Shown one piece after another: positions 40,861-52,560 of a stretch of 64,000 bases of DNA. Under the pieces are notes generated by a model. It did no database searches, had not been told where the DNA came from, and was given only the letters and a program-made list of their open reading frames with translations. Position numbers and translations under genes: made by a program. The stretch comes from Archegozetes longisetosus (taxonomy: Eukaryota; Arthropoda; Arachnida; Sarcoptiformes; Trhypochthoniidae): contig JAEMBT020000008.1 of assembly GCA_018873245.2 (NCBI GenBank), positions 496,001 to 560,000 of the forward strand, written 5' to 3'. The first letter of the stretch is position 1. Each line of letters begins with the position of its first letter.

Positions 40861-43800
40861 GATCAAACGTGTATTGATATTCGATTACACAACAGTTTGC
40901 TGAGTAGTTGGAGCTAAAAAAGTATTCTGGGATGTATCTAAAAACGCCTCCTGACAGTGATTGATGGCTAGAGCTTGACTCATGTGCTTAGTCTGCTTTC
41001 AGTACTACTTCGATTCAGTCTTTGCATCAATACTTGGATGACTGGGCGGCAACATTGAAAAAAGCATGCAATGCATGGCTGAAGAAGAGGGTTTCATGTA
41101 TTTAGCTATCCAGTCGCTTTGTAACAGGTGCGCTATCAGGCTATCATTTTACAATTTTCTAATAGCAAGTCATTCACTGAACACTTGCAATGCAAACACT
41201 AATACCAAACACTAACAAAACACTCTTCTTGGAGGCCAACAGTTTCTCAAAAGAAACAAATATAAGAGAAGTCGCACAAATTCATTCAAAACAAAAGACA
41301 AACAATGCGAAAAACAAACAAAAACCAAACGCTTTCGATAGCATATTGCTTGTCGAAAATTAGATTAAACCCTTAAATGATACTTAAGTGTCGGACATCT
41401 GAAACTTAATTTGCTCTAATTAATATTGAGTGAAAAACTGTCATAAACTTTTCAAAGAATATTATGCCATCTATGATGACTACTTTCCTCAAACTCTTAG
41501 GCTTCGAATTGTAACCATCAAGTTTTGATGATAATAATCGAAGTGCAGCATTCAACTAAGTTGAGCTTGCAAAAGTTCAAAAATTTTGAACAAGAATAAG
41601 ACTTCATTGAATTATAATTGAATTATTAGGGTCACAACTTTCAATACGATAATAGTTTAACGAAATTTGTAAACTTTTCAATGTAAAAAGCTATGATTAG
41701 ACAAGATATTTGTCTAAATGAATAATAAATAGCGTTACACCTTCTGAATCGTTTTGAAAAGTGCATAATAAATGAGTTACGCTCTTTTCGGATGCGGCCA
41801 ATTGTTAGCATAATTGAGATATGAATTTTTCATTACTTTTTATTGAATCGAATTTTTGTCGATAAAAAGAAATAGTTTTGACCTAATGTCCTAAAGTCTA
41901 CTTCTGAAAAAATGAATTTAATCATACCTTTATATAAAATGATTTCGTTGTTCTCTTATTACTATTTGATGAGTTGACAAATAGAAAGTTTATGTTGGAT
42001 GTGTTTGAAAAACTTAAAACTGCAAATCAATTGAAAAAAGAAGTGAAAGTGAGCCAATCTTTTTTTGCTTTGTAGGCATGACAACCTAAATGAACGAAAT
42101 TTTTTCAGAAAAACATTAAATAAACTGAGAATGCAATATAAAAACTTCATTGTTTTTGGTACACAATCAACAGAAGACACAGATATCGACACACTTTGTG
42201 AACTCATTAAATGCTAAAAAATTCAATGCAAAAAATATAGTGTAATGGAGTGTAATGTATAGTAATGATGATCATATGCTGATTCACCGCTCGCTTCGAA
42301 TATTAAGCAATAAACAAGTTATGCATAAAAACTGAATATCAAATAAAAACTTATATATCATATCAAACTCTCACTAATGGGATACTCACCAGAATTGCAG
42401 AAATAATTGGCTGGTAATTAACAAATTATATTATTAAACGATGTAGTTCTGTTGCAATTATTATCCGATTTAAAGCTTGAGACGTAAGAACAGGATCTTA
42501 AAACTTAGAAAGTTAGTAACTTTTAAACAACTGGTACTAATGCCACTGTTAATAGACTCGCATAGCGCACAACTGATGGAATTATGACTATCACTCTGAG
42601 CACCTATAATAACATTTAGCCTGAAGCCGATGGTTTATCTTTCTTTCTCTCTTTCTTCTGGCTCTTTGGCGGTATGGGTTTTGCTGCAGTTCAAGCAAAA
42701 ATAACGTATTCTCCACTACTAGAAAGACCGAAGTCAGTCAAAAGCTCAACTCAGTTCCGCCCCTCGATATGCAATTTTGGAAGCCATCACTTCAAAAAAT
42801 CTAATGTCGGCGCCTCCAAGATTACAACAGGACCTGTCGGCAATAGGAGTGGTTCAGATGAACAAATATCATGTAACTCTTACTTTCATTTCTTCGCACT
42901 CAACTAAGAAGTAAATTAGTAAAAGATCTTTTGTCTTACGCCAGAGGCTCTAACCCGACAAAAGGTGAAAATATATTCTGTTTTCATTTCATATGCAAAC
43001 AATGCTATCAGTGCTCTTTCAAAAAAGCAACAGTTTCTTTTGACAACTTTAATAACGTTAATTATGCTTATGAATGTGTCACAAATCATATTCTGCAGTA
43101 CTATTTAGTAGAAATGAAGAGCACATTTTCATAACTTGTAGCACTTTCTCATCAGTCAGTATAATATCGCCAAAAGTAAATCGTTATTATAGAAAAAATG
43201 AATCATCACTAAGTCAAGTTTGAATATCATGTAAGTTTGGCTTGAAATGTCCAACTTTTTCTAGATTCACAATTGAACTATCGTCAAAGATATGCAATTC
43301 AAATGAATGACACTTTCGGTAAAAATATATGAAAAGTTGATTCAAGTTTTATCACGAATTTATCAATTGCAAGCATAAATGATAGTCAAATTTGTTAGAC
43401 AGATGTCATTTACAAAAGCATTTTAATCGACTATTTCTTTAAAAACAACTATGAAATACTAATGTTGCAAACAAACATTTCTTTTTACATTAACTTTTTT
43501 GAATGCATCAAAAGGTATTACATTTTGAACGCATCGAATACTAGTTAATGATTTTGACTAATTCAAAAATATTCATTAACTTATTTGAATCTATTTATAA
43601 TCCTAATCATGACTTTTTAGTTTATTTTAGAAAAAGCAATCAACTATAACTTGACAAGTAATCTTAACTTTATGAATCGAGTATAAAACTAAGGACTTAG
43701 TATCTAGTTTGAAGTTTTATGAATCTAACGAAAATTTGACTCAACAACAGTCTAAGGTTCGGTACAGAATGTTATCGAATATTTAGCGAATGTCTTACCT

Positions 43801-44900
43801 TATTCTCGATGTTGACATTTATTTATTGATATTGTTACTGAAACAATTACTTTTTTAGAACTATGGAAATGAAATGAAAAGTAATAGCCTTAACTGCATA
43901 AAGTTTGCTGTGAGACTCAGTGTTATTTTGATATCATACTTGAAACCGTAATTGCGAATCCCATATTGACGTGCAAATTGAGCCTTTGCATAATCTTCGA
44001 TTGTGAACATGACCTGGCCCATAGACCAATCATAACAACTATTGAGATGGATTAAACCTTTAGCTGTCTTAGCGTAATAAGAAATGCAATTTTCTAAAAT
44101 CAATATAAGTTAATGAAATGGAAATTACAAGTCTATGAAACACAGACAGACTTACGGTCATATCGGAATCGATCGGTTCATTGAAGTCGAATACATTACA
44201 AGCAAAAAGTTAGTCGAGTAATAAGTACTAATAACTAGCTCAGAGCTCAACAGTCTTACCACACCTTTAGAAAATCATATCACTTTTACACAATCGTGTG
44301 ATTCATTATATAAAGCCATTAATTATTTCATAAATTATTGAAGTATACGTTTGTTTCACTACAATCTATTTGTAAGAATCAAATTAATCCGAAACCAAAC
44401 TTCAGAGATTTATTTTCGCGATTTTCTAGTTATTAATTATAAAAAGATTAGCTCTATTTTAAGCTATCCTCAAAAGTAATTACAATCTTTTCTGATAAAT
44501 CCAATGAAAAGATGATAGGCTTAAACAAGTTCTCAAGATTTTGTACAGAAAATAAAATTTCAAATTAATTGTCTGAGGAAGTCATGTAACAAAGAATAGA
44601 GAGCATGACAGTTATGAGCATATCATTTGTGATCAAAAACTTGAAATATACTATAAAATAAAGAGTATCAGAAGAGCTTATCCACAGGAGAGTAACATCT
44701 TGATTTACCGGAGAAAAAATGCTGATGAATATGAAGCATGTGTGACAGCCGCCAATCATTCATCTAACTATACAGATTATTTTCTATGCCTTCTAGATTG
44801 CGAGGGAATTGCTCAGGCCTTCAACTCATCAACAATGAAGCTCTCCCTGATTGAGCTACCAAAGAGTATTAAAATTGCCTTCAAATACTACTTCGTACCA

Positions 44901-44903
<3 letters not shown>

Positions 44904-44956
<53 letters not shown>
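44904..44956. repeat. (CT)n microsatellite
   Basis: About 26 perfect CT units. It generates poly Leu-Ser and poly Arg-Glu frames on opposite strands that are not genes. Confidence 0.95.
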
Positions 44957-44961
<5 letters not shown>

Positions 44962-46723
44962 ATACAGTAGAAGATATTTTTTTCCAACTTTTTAGTATGT
45001 TAGCCATCAGTCTCTCAAATCTGTAATACTGAAAATTCACTTTTTGCGATGAGAACATGAGATAAGACAGTAAAGTGCGTGATAGTCGCATATTGGCTAA
45101 CGAGCCGAAATAAACAGGTATATCAGGCGTTCTTTGCGATAATAATGCTTTCGCTCTCACCAAATAGCAAATTAAATTATAGCCAATTCTGAAATTTTGA
45201 ACTTTTTAGAATTATTATCTCTCACCAAACTATTCTTCTGAATCAATCTATAGAGAAAACTCTCACAAATAACCAGAATCAAGTTAAATATTCATATCAG
45301 TATAACCAGATGACAAACTCAATATTAAGTTATTTTGTCTGACAAAAACTAATCTGAGTGTCGTTCTCAGCTAAAACTGAACTGCCAATTTTGAACTATT
45401 TTTCTCTTTTTATAAAAACGTTCATCAATTTGTTAAATGAACTACTTACCACTAATTAGCTCACTAAATGCAATTGAATTTATTTGAACAAAATATTTAT
45501 ATTTAATCAGCATTTCCTTTTGTATTTTTTCGAAAATTAAATCTAATGATTCGATATTTTTCAATTAAAATTCCATAAAAATGCAATTAATTTTCTATTT
45601 GTATGCTTCAAATATACGTGTGATGAGATCTAATCAAAAATTGAATCAAACCTGTAAGTGAAAAATTGAAAACGGATTCTGACATCAAAAAAATTGATAG
45701 TCTTCTGAAGATTTTCAAAGAATTTCAATAAAGCATTTGACCATCCTATTGAATTTCTATAGAAGCTTGATGAAACGCAAATTTAGATGATGTTTCTTTT
45801 GATTTTGGTTAATTTATTCCTTTAAATACAATTAACTCTAGAAAATGCTCACAGGATTTAGTCTTAGAGTATAATTAATTATCTTATTGTTGCGCTGCGC
45901 GCATCATCTAAATATGAAATGATTGCAAAACTTGAATCGAAGTGCTATTATTAGTGAGATTTAATAAGAAATCATAGTTAATGCTTGCTATAGGTTAAAT
46001 ATAATGTTGACAACAACAATAAATCATATAGTCAAATTAGAATGATGTTCAAATTTGTAGTAATACGAGAGAAACAGATTTAATACTTATTTGGATCCAA
46101 CGTAAGAACATTAGTGTTTCGAAATATAGAGACAAAAGGAGTTATGACGAGCAACATATTGCTGTAATAGCTTTATTTACCACGACTGCAACTCAACTTG
46201 ATGACCAGTAGTTACTTCGCTCTGAATTTAACGGACTTAAGACCGTATAAGAAGATAAAAGGGAACCCTAAATGTGGCTAATTTAAGAACTTAATCACTG
46301 CAAACCTTTCGCAATAGCTTTCCTTTGCTTAACAACTCAGTGCCTTTGCACAATCCACTTAATTAAATTAAATATTAATTTTTTACCTTTAGAAACATAG
46401 ATAAATACATATCTGGTTATATCCAGTTACGTTGATATTTATCACATCGTATTATAGTTAAAAGCAGTAAACCAACAATAGGAGTTATGGTAAAGGCCTA
46501 CCATGTCATCAGCCAATTTCTTCCAGAATCCGATCAAGGCTTTTCAAAATCAATTATATTTTCACTTGCAATAAACTACAAAGTTCGAATACAACCCTTA
46601 TGTTTATTTAATTCGTCAAATTCTATCGACAATCGAATACTCAAAAATAAAATTCAAATTATTTTTACAAAATCTACAAATATTTTGATCGCACGAACAA
46701 ATAAAAAATGAAGATCCAAACAT

Positions 46724-46747
46724 ATTTTGAAAAATATTTTTCAAAAT
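46724..46747. repeat. Perfect 24-bp palindrome
   Basis: ATTTTGAAAAAT followed directly by its exact reverse complement, with no spacer. Composition is AT-rich, so slippage or chance is possible. No other feature surrounds it. Confidence 0.85.
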
Positions 46748-48670
46748 CAGACTTAGACTTGGAAATTAGAGGAACTTAACAATCTTACGCAATATACAAC
46801 AGGAGTATACATTATTTATCTAATGACTGAGTGAATTTTGTTTATGGAAAATCAGATAATGTAATGTAAGACGATAATTGATAATTAGTAAAGATAAGAA
46901 CATTTTCTCTTATTTTGCTAACAAATAATTTCTTATCAATGCAACAAACATTTCATTAGTAATTTAGAGTGTCTATGGTTTGCGTGAGATGTTATATCCG
47001 TTGTATTTTCATTTTGACAGGAATGACAAGCTTTAAGTTGAGAAAAGAGAATAAAGTGCACAAAAAATAAAAGAGAGGTTTATAATAGTTAAGTTAGTTT
47101 TTTAAATTGTGAGTAAGCAAGAAATATGAGCCTATTTTTCTGCGCCTGACACAGTTGGCAGTCTATGATTCTGCTTCCTTTTATGATTTATTATTATTTG
47201 TTGAAATTTTTACAAGTGAATTCTTCATCTTTATTTCTCGCTATCCTTGAAAATTTCTCAATATTTATGTATTCATATACACAATTGCAACTTACCTGTC
47301 ATGAAAGAAGTCACGATTGAAAATCTCTGAAATTTTTATTTGAGTTGAAAATCTTAGTTAATGGCAATCAACCTGAAAAATCAGATATGAATGGCGTTTC
47401 TACCTTACACTCGAAAATAAAGAATATTTATAAAGCAATGGTGAGATAATCGCTGACATTCATTTTAAAACTTGTATCAATGGTTGTAATTTAATTGTCT
47501 CTACAGTTGGTCTCATCCACCAGTGGATCAGAAAATAAAAATTTATGCAAAATATGGCTTATTAAATTTGAGGCGGAGCTCATTATGAGTATATTTAGGA
47601 AATATGAAATGTTAGTCTCATATGAGTGGAGTTTTCACCACAATGTGGTATTTGGCGACTATGCCACTCATCGCAGGCCTCTATTATGTTAAGATTATGC
47701 AAAATAAACTGAGCGCATGTTACGCGTAAAATGTTATGAGTATAAAGATCAATGATGTTGTGTTCATCTCACATGTTAAGCAATATAGCTGTGAATGAGG
47801 AGAAGAAGGCATTCATTTCAATGCTATATGCCTTAAAGATCACGAATAGTTATACCAGCACTCAATCAGCTTTTGTTACTATTGTATGTAATCACTGAAA
47901 CGAACATCTTATAGGCTCGCAAACAGACCGGATGTTAGTTTTGAATAATTCAAGAAGTGCTCAGACCTTTCTTTAAATATAGCATTAGTCGTGTTACTGA
48001 AATCCAATATTTGTTACCTTTTCTAGAAGCTTTTTGCTTCACTGACCCGCAAGTCTTATACACTTTTTTGCATGTTTTTGCTCAATGGCCCGAACATTAA
48101 ACCAGGACTTGAATCAAATGGCTTTCATTTTCTACTATTCATTGACCAAAAGGTGCGAACGAGAAACATTTGCATCAAATATAGAGTCCATTTATTCATT
48201 AAGACTTTGTGAAAAATTGTGAACGAAAGCTATTTTTCAGCTAAATTACACAAAAATGCAAACAAATAATTTGACATTTCATACTTCAACTATTATGTAT
48301 TGAATTTATAACTTTATTTATTGCTTAAGAGCATGCATTACAGTAATGAAAGCTCATTTAAAAGTAAATTATAGAAGAAATATCTTATATTTCTCTAGAA
48401 AATAAAATGTAAATTTTTTAAAAAGTCTATATATTTGCTTGTGTTCTAAAAAATGAAATTATTATTTCAAATATTTGCGTATTATAACAATTTGTTATGC
48501 CTAAAGAATAAACAAGTTGACAAATCTTACTCGTTTGCGTGAACAATGTCAACGTGAGTTTGGTCATATTAAATATTTTCAAATGATCTACCTAAAAACT
48601 GATCAAGTTTACAAATTTGAACAATTTGGCTGTAACGTTGAAGACTTGTGATATTTGCTTAAGTATTCTG

Positions 48671-48830
48671 AGCACTACTCGATAGATTGAAGAACTCAAT
48701 AATTAGATGATCATTAAGTTAAACAAGGAAATTGAGGTTATTACTTATTATTACTTATAATGTTGTTCATTTCCATATTTTACTTCACGATCAACTAATT
48801 ACTGAATTTTTAAATTTATCGAGTAGTGCT
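48671..48830. repeat. 160-nt foldback (long imperfect inverted repeat), MITE-like or hairpin RNA source
   Basis: The arms 48671-48732 and 48769-48830 are reverse complements at 51 of 62 positions by my ungapped count. The outermost 14 bases (48671-48684, 48817-48830) match perfectly. The loop is 36 nt. Weaker matching continues outwards, with one gap, to about 48638 and 48861, so the whole unit may be about 225 bp. No open frame is inside. I could not fix target-site duplications, so a transposon family cannot be named. It may be an old non-autonomous DNA element or a hairpin RNA locus. Confidence 0.7.
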
Positions 48831-50880
48831 TAAAATAAGTTAGTTAAATTTAATACTTTCAAAACTTTTAATGCATTGAATAGCTGTGTGAATTGCAGTT
48901 CAGTATATTTCGAGTTCCGTCTATTAATTGTAATCTTTTTCCTGAATCATCACTATATTTATCTTCTTATTTGGCGAATCAAAATTACCTAAAATATGAA
49001 CAGTATAACTTCTAAATTTGAAGAGAATTTTGAAAATTGATGGCTTATTTCCTGAAACAATTTTCAGTTCTAGTTATCAAAGATTTTAATTTTGTTTTAA
49101 GCTCCATAAAAGTGTGAGGGGCTCAATGTTGAGCAAAAAATTAAAAACTAGAATCATTGTAAATGCCCGAAAAAAGCGTATCAATCGTAAATGTTATATA
49201 AACTGAATGAAAGCCATAAAAGAAATAATTGGCTGTTTATATGAGCGAATAAATGATTTGACACTCGTATCTATAGAATATCATAAATCTCAATTAAGAA
49301 TTATGTTCTTTTGATAGCTTATTAAACATTGAAAGTTATACATCAATTAATGAACCTGATGAAAGTCAGTTAAATAATAAATAACTTTTAATAGTATTAA
49401 AAAACTTGAACGACTTAAACACAAGTAGAGAATGACATGAAAGTAGAAGAGATTTTTTCTCTCAATCTCCAGCTGTTAAATCTCACATAAAACAGTATCA
49501 GCAATAAGTTTTAATAAAAACATTATCAATGATTAATTGTAAGCAAAGTTAATTAGTTAGGGTCAGTGTCTCTGATTATCGCTAGAAAATAAGTTAAAGT
49601 TGTTCCGATCATGAGAATAAGATCGTATTATTATTTCCTTTAGTTAATTGTCTAGTTATGAATATTATATACCTGTATAGTTATGCTTAAGCCAATTATC
49701 AATAATATTAACAACCTATCAGTCAAAATCAAAATTATAATATCCTTCACATATTTTTTGTTTTGTAAGTGGCAGTTCAGTAGTTAATAATTAATAATAA
49801 GTGCTTTGTCACTGCTTGCAATTGATTAATGTTTGAAAAAATTGAAGCCACTAATAGTGAAAAGGAAATATTAGTTAAGAAAAGACTGTCCAATTCACTG
49901 GTAAACACAAATCGAAGTTAGCTTTAATTTTAGATCTATAACAAGTGCAATGTTTCCAAATGTCAAACTTAGTGGAGCCAAAGAGCCAAATAAAATACAG
50001 AGAAAAATGCATGAAGTAATAAAAGTTAGGCATAAATTATGATATTTTGTTCCCATGGGAATTCCCGATACAAGTGATCCAATAGCGCATCACATAATAC
50101 CTTAACTAAAGTATCATTTTTTCTCTTTCTGTCTCTGTCTCTACGTTTCTCCCAATAATGATCAAAATAGAAATTGTTTTCCATATAAGACAAAGAATTT
50201 TATGAGTTATCGCAAATAATTTTTTTTAACTCCATTCTCACTTAAAAATTATGTTGATTGAAGTCATTGGGGTCAAGTTCGTAATGCCTGGTTGTATAGC
50301 CTAACTAAACCCTTAACTTGACTTAAGCTATACCTACAGCAATCTTTATTATCGCTATAGTTGAGTATAATTTTTCAACTAATTTGCACTTTTCCTTAGA
50401 CTTTGCCACACATATATCTGACAATACAGAAAAATTGTGCGTCTCATAATAATTTACAGTTCAATATTCATTTATTATTTTTATTACCCAAATATTGAAT
50501 AATTCATTATGAAATATGTAAAAAAGTGGTTATTGGATCGACAACAATAACGCACTTGAAGAAAAAATTGCTCATAAAAAACTTATGCTTTTTTTAATAA
50601 TTAGTTTTGCCGAAGAAACAGAGAATTGAAGGCAAATATAACTTATTGAAAGAGTAGCTTAAATTATGCGAGTATCCAATTATATGAACAGAGTATAGAA
50701 ACAATAAAATTTACATAACTATTTCAGACTAAAGGTAATGTGGAACCTAATAGCGGAGTCGACAAAAAACTAATGTTCCGATCGGTGTATTAGACATATA
50801 GGTTAAAAGACAAATACAATATAAGTTTTGTGCGAGTCGTAGTCTTTTTTTCTCAATTAGCAATTCATATGTTTCCGCAG

Positions 50881-51120
50881 TTACAAAAAGGGCAGAACAG
50901 CTGCTTTATTACTTTTTGGTACCGATGGCACGCCCGTCATAATTTCGAGTTGGCGATGGCATAAGAGCTGGCACTAAGCGCTAATAGGGCGACATTATAT
51001 ACCTTTTCAATATATACATTGAGCGCAAGTCCTCTTATGTGAGTCGATGGCAATAATGAATTATGCAATTTATGCAAATCAAATTCGCGACCGCCACACA
51101 AACCCATCGCACAGTTCCAG
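50881..51120. promoter_or_regulatory. Island with POU octamer site, candidate vvl autoregulatory enhancer
   Basis: I count 103 G/C in 240 bases (43%). The island contains a CAGCTG E-box near its start. At 51060-51079 it carries ATTATGCAATTTATGCAAAT, a perfect octamer (ATGCAAAT, 51072-51079) preceded at 11 bases by the related ATGCAATT, a paired arrangement suited to POU factors. It lies about 10.7 kb upstream of the POU gene start. Class III POU factors bind octamer-like sites and fly vvl is known to autoregulate; the link here is inference. Confidence 0.3.
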
Positions 51121-51198
51121 CAGAGTTAGTGATCATAAAACTTTCTTTTTTAACTGTTGCATGTGATCCGTTAATATCATATTTGGAGTCAAAGAGAA

Positions 51199-51200
<2 letters not shown>

Positions 51201-51244
<44 letters not shown>
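51201..51244. repeat. (AG)n microsatellite
   Basis: Twenty-two perfect AG units placed 80 bases after the octamer-bearing island. Confidence 0.95.
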
Positions 51245-51245
<1 letters not shown>

Positions 51246-52140
51246 AGATAGAAAAAGAGGACATCCCATTAGTCGGGGCGTCGGCGGTAAAGGCATTGGT
51301 TGTCTTTACAAAAGACAAAAGTGTTCATCGCTATAAAGATAAACAAATATTTCTTACTGAAGCCTCGAGCCGCTGTTGGAGTATGAAAAATGTGTTCGAA
51401 TTTTGCAAATTAAAACAAACGCCTTAAAAATGCATTCACTGCATGAGTAGTTTTAATCTGATTGTATTGAATAATCAAATTAAAACAAGTGGTTCTCAGC
51501 CAATTTATCTTTCATTTATAACAAAAAACAGAATAATTAAAAAAGTTAGAAAAGATTAATTGATTTGTTTTCGTTGGCCTAAACTGGTTAGAAAAGACTT
51601 AAATGGATTTGATTTTAGTTAATTAGATATCTCACTAAAGTTTAGACATGAAAGGTTTGAAAGCTATGAAAAACTGTTTACATTGACAATATGGCATAGA
51701 TCTGAACTACGAGTTTGTGTGGCCACAACATTGTTGTTCATTGATCACAATTCATTTCCGACTGTCAACGATTTCCTCAGTAAACCTAATTAACCTAAAC
51801 TGTGCAACTCATCAAAGTATACCTAAAAAAGAGAAAATATGATTGTTGCTATTCTATACTAACAAGTTATACACACTTATAATCGATGTTATTCGTTGCA
51901 CAGTTTGAGACCGTAATAATCACTGTAGTGACAGCAGATGTAAAGCCAGAGGTATTGTTAGGATCACTAACTCCAGAGGCATAAACTGTGCGTAAAGGAA
52001 AAAAGCTCTAAAAGAACTTTTTTGTTGCACACGTATGAGAATAAGACCATCTTTTTTTCATAGCCCTCTTATCCCCTCTTATTAAAAGATATAGTACCTG
52101 AAAATGACACTAATGATGATCGAAACGGCAAAATTGTCAT

Positions 52141-52560
52141 CGGAAAATTTTTCCAGATAAAACCAACTTTTAGGTGATGAGTGGCGACGAGTGGCAAAAC
52201 TTTTGACCAGATAAGTAGTATATCAGTAGTACGAGTGATTGGGGAGAGAGGGGTCAAAAGCGTTTGTTGGTTTGAGTGAGAGCTAGAGAGCATCACAAAA
52301 TGATATATTGGCTTAAACGGTGTGCTCTGTATATAAATGGCTTGCATTCAAATCCCAATTGGTCCATTAGTTGCCAGATATATCTTTAAATGGTCTCATA
52401 TGGCGGGTCGTTCAGAGCAATATAGTGAGACCATTGTTGCTGTTATAATAACCCTATCTAAGAGTGAGTTCAATAAAGTGAGGGCAAAATTGTAGGAAAA
52501 GAGTGACCAGATGGACAAAAGCCTTGTTAATGATTGTGCGCCCACTGCCAGTCAGCAGTT
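52141..52560. promoter_or_regulatory. GC-richer island with TATA word, candidate promoter or enhancer
   Basis: I count 171 G/C in 420 bases (41%). A TATATAAAT word is at 52330-52338 and AGATAA GATA-type words are at about 52156 and 52209. No open frame of note follows within 1 kb on either strand, so if it is a promoter the product would be non-coding or have distant exons. Confidence 0.25.

Larger units (their letters stand above)
40861..48637. other. Non-coding DNA upstream of the POU gene
   Basis: No gene is recognised. The stretch starts with a moderately GC-rich tail (to about 41130), then turns AT-rich. A second GC-rich block at about 42640-42860 (46% over 42661-42840) has short open frames on both strands and is discussed as a finding. 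Frames at 43861-44103 and 44700-45026 have no domains, and the latter ends in CT-repeat translation. An octamer word is at 48168-48175. Confidence 0.5.

Noticed and set aside
44700-45163. Overlapping frames with poly Leu-Ser and poly Arg-Glu
   Set aside because: Both are translations of the CT/AG microsatellite at 44904-44956.
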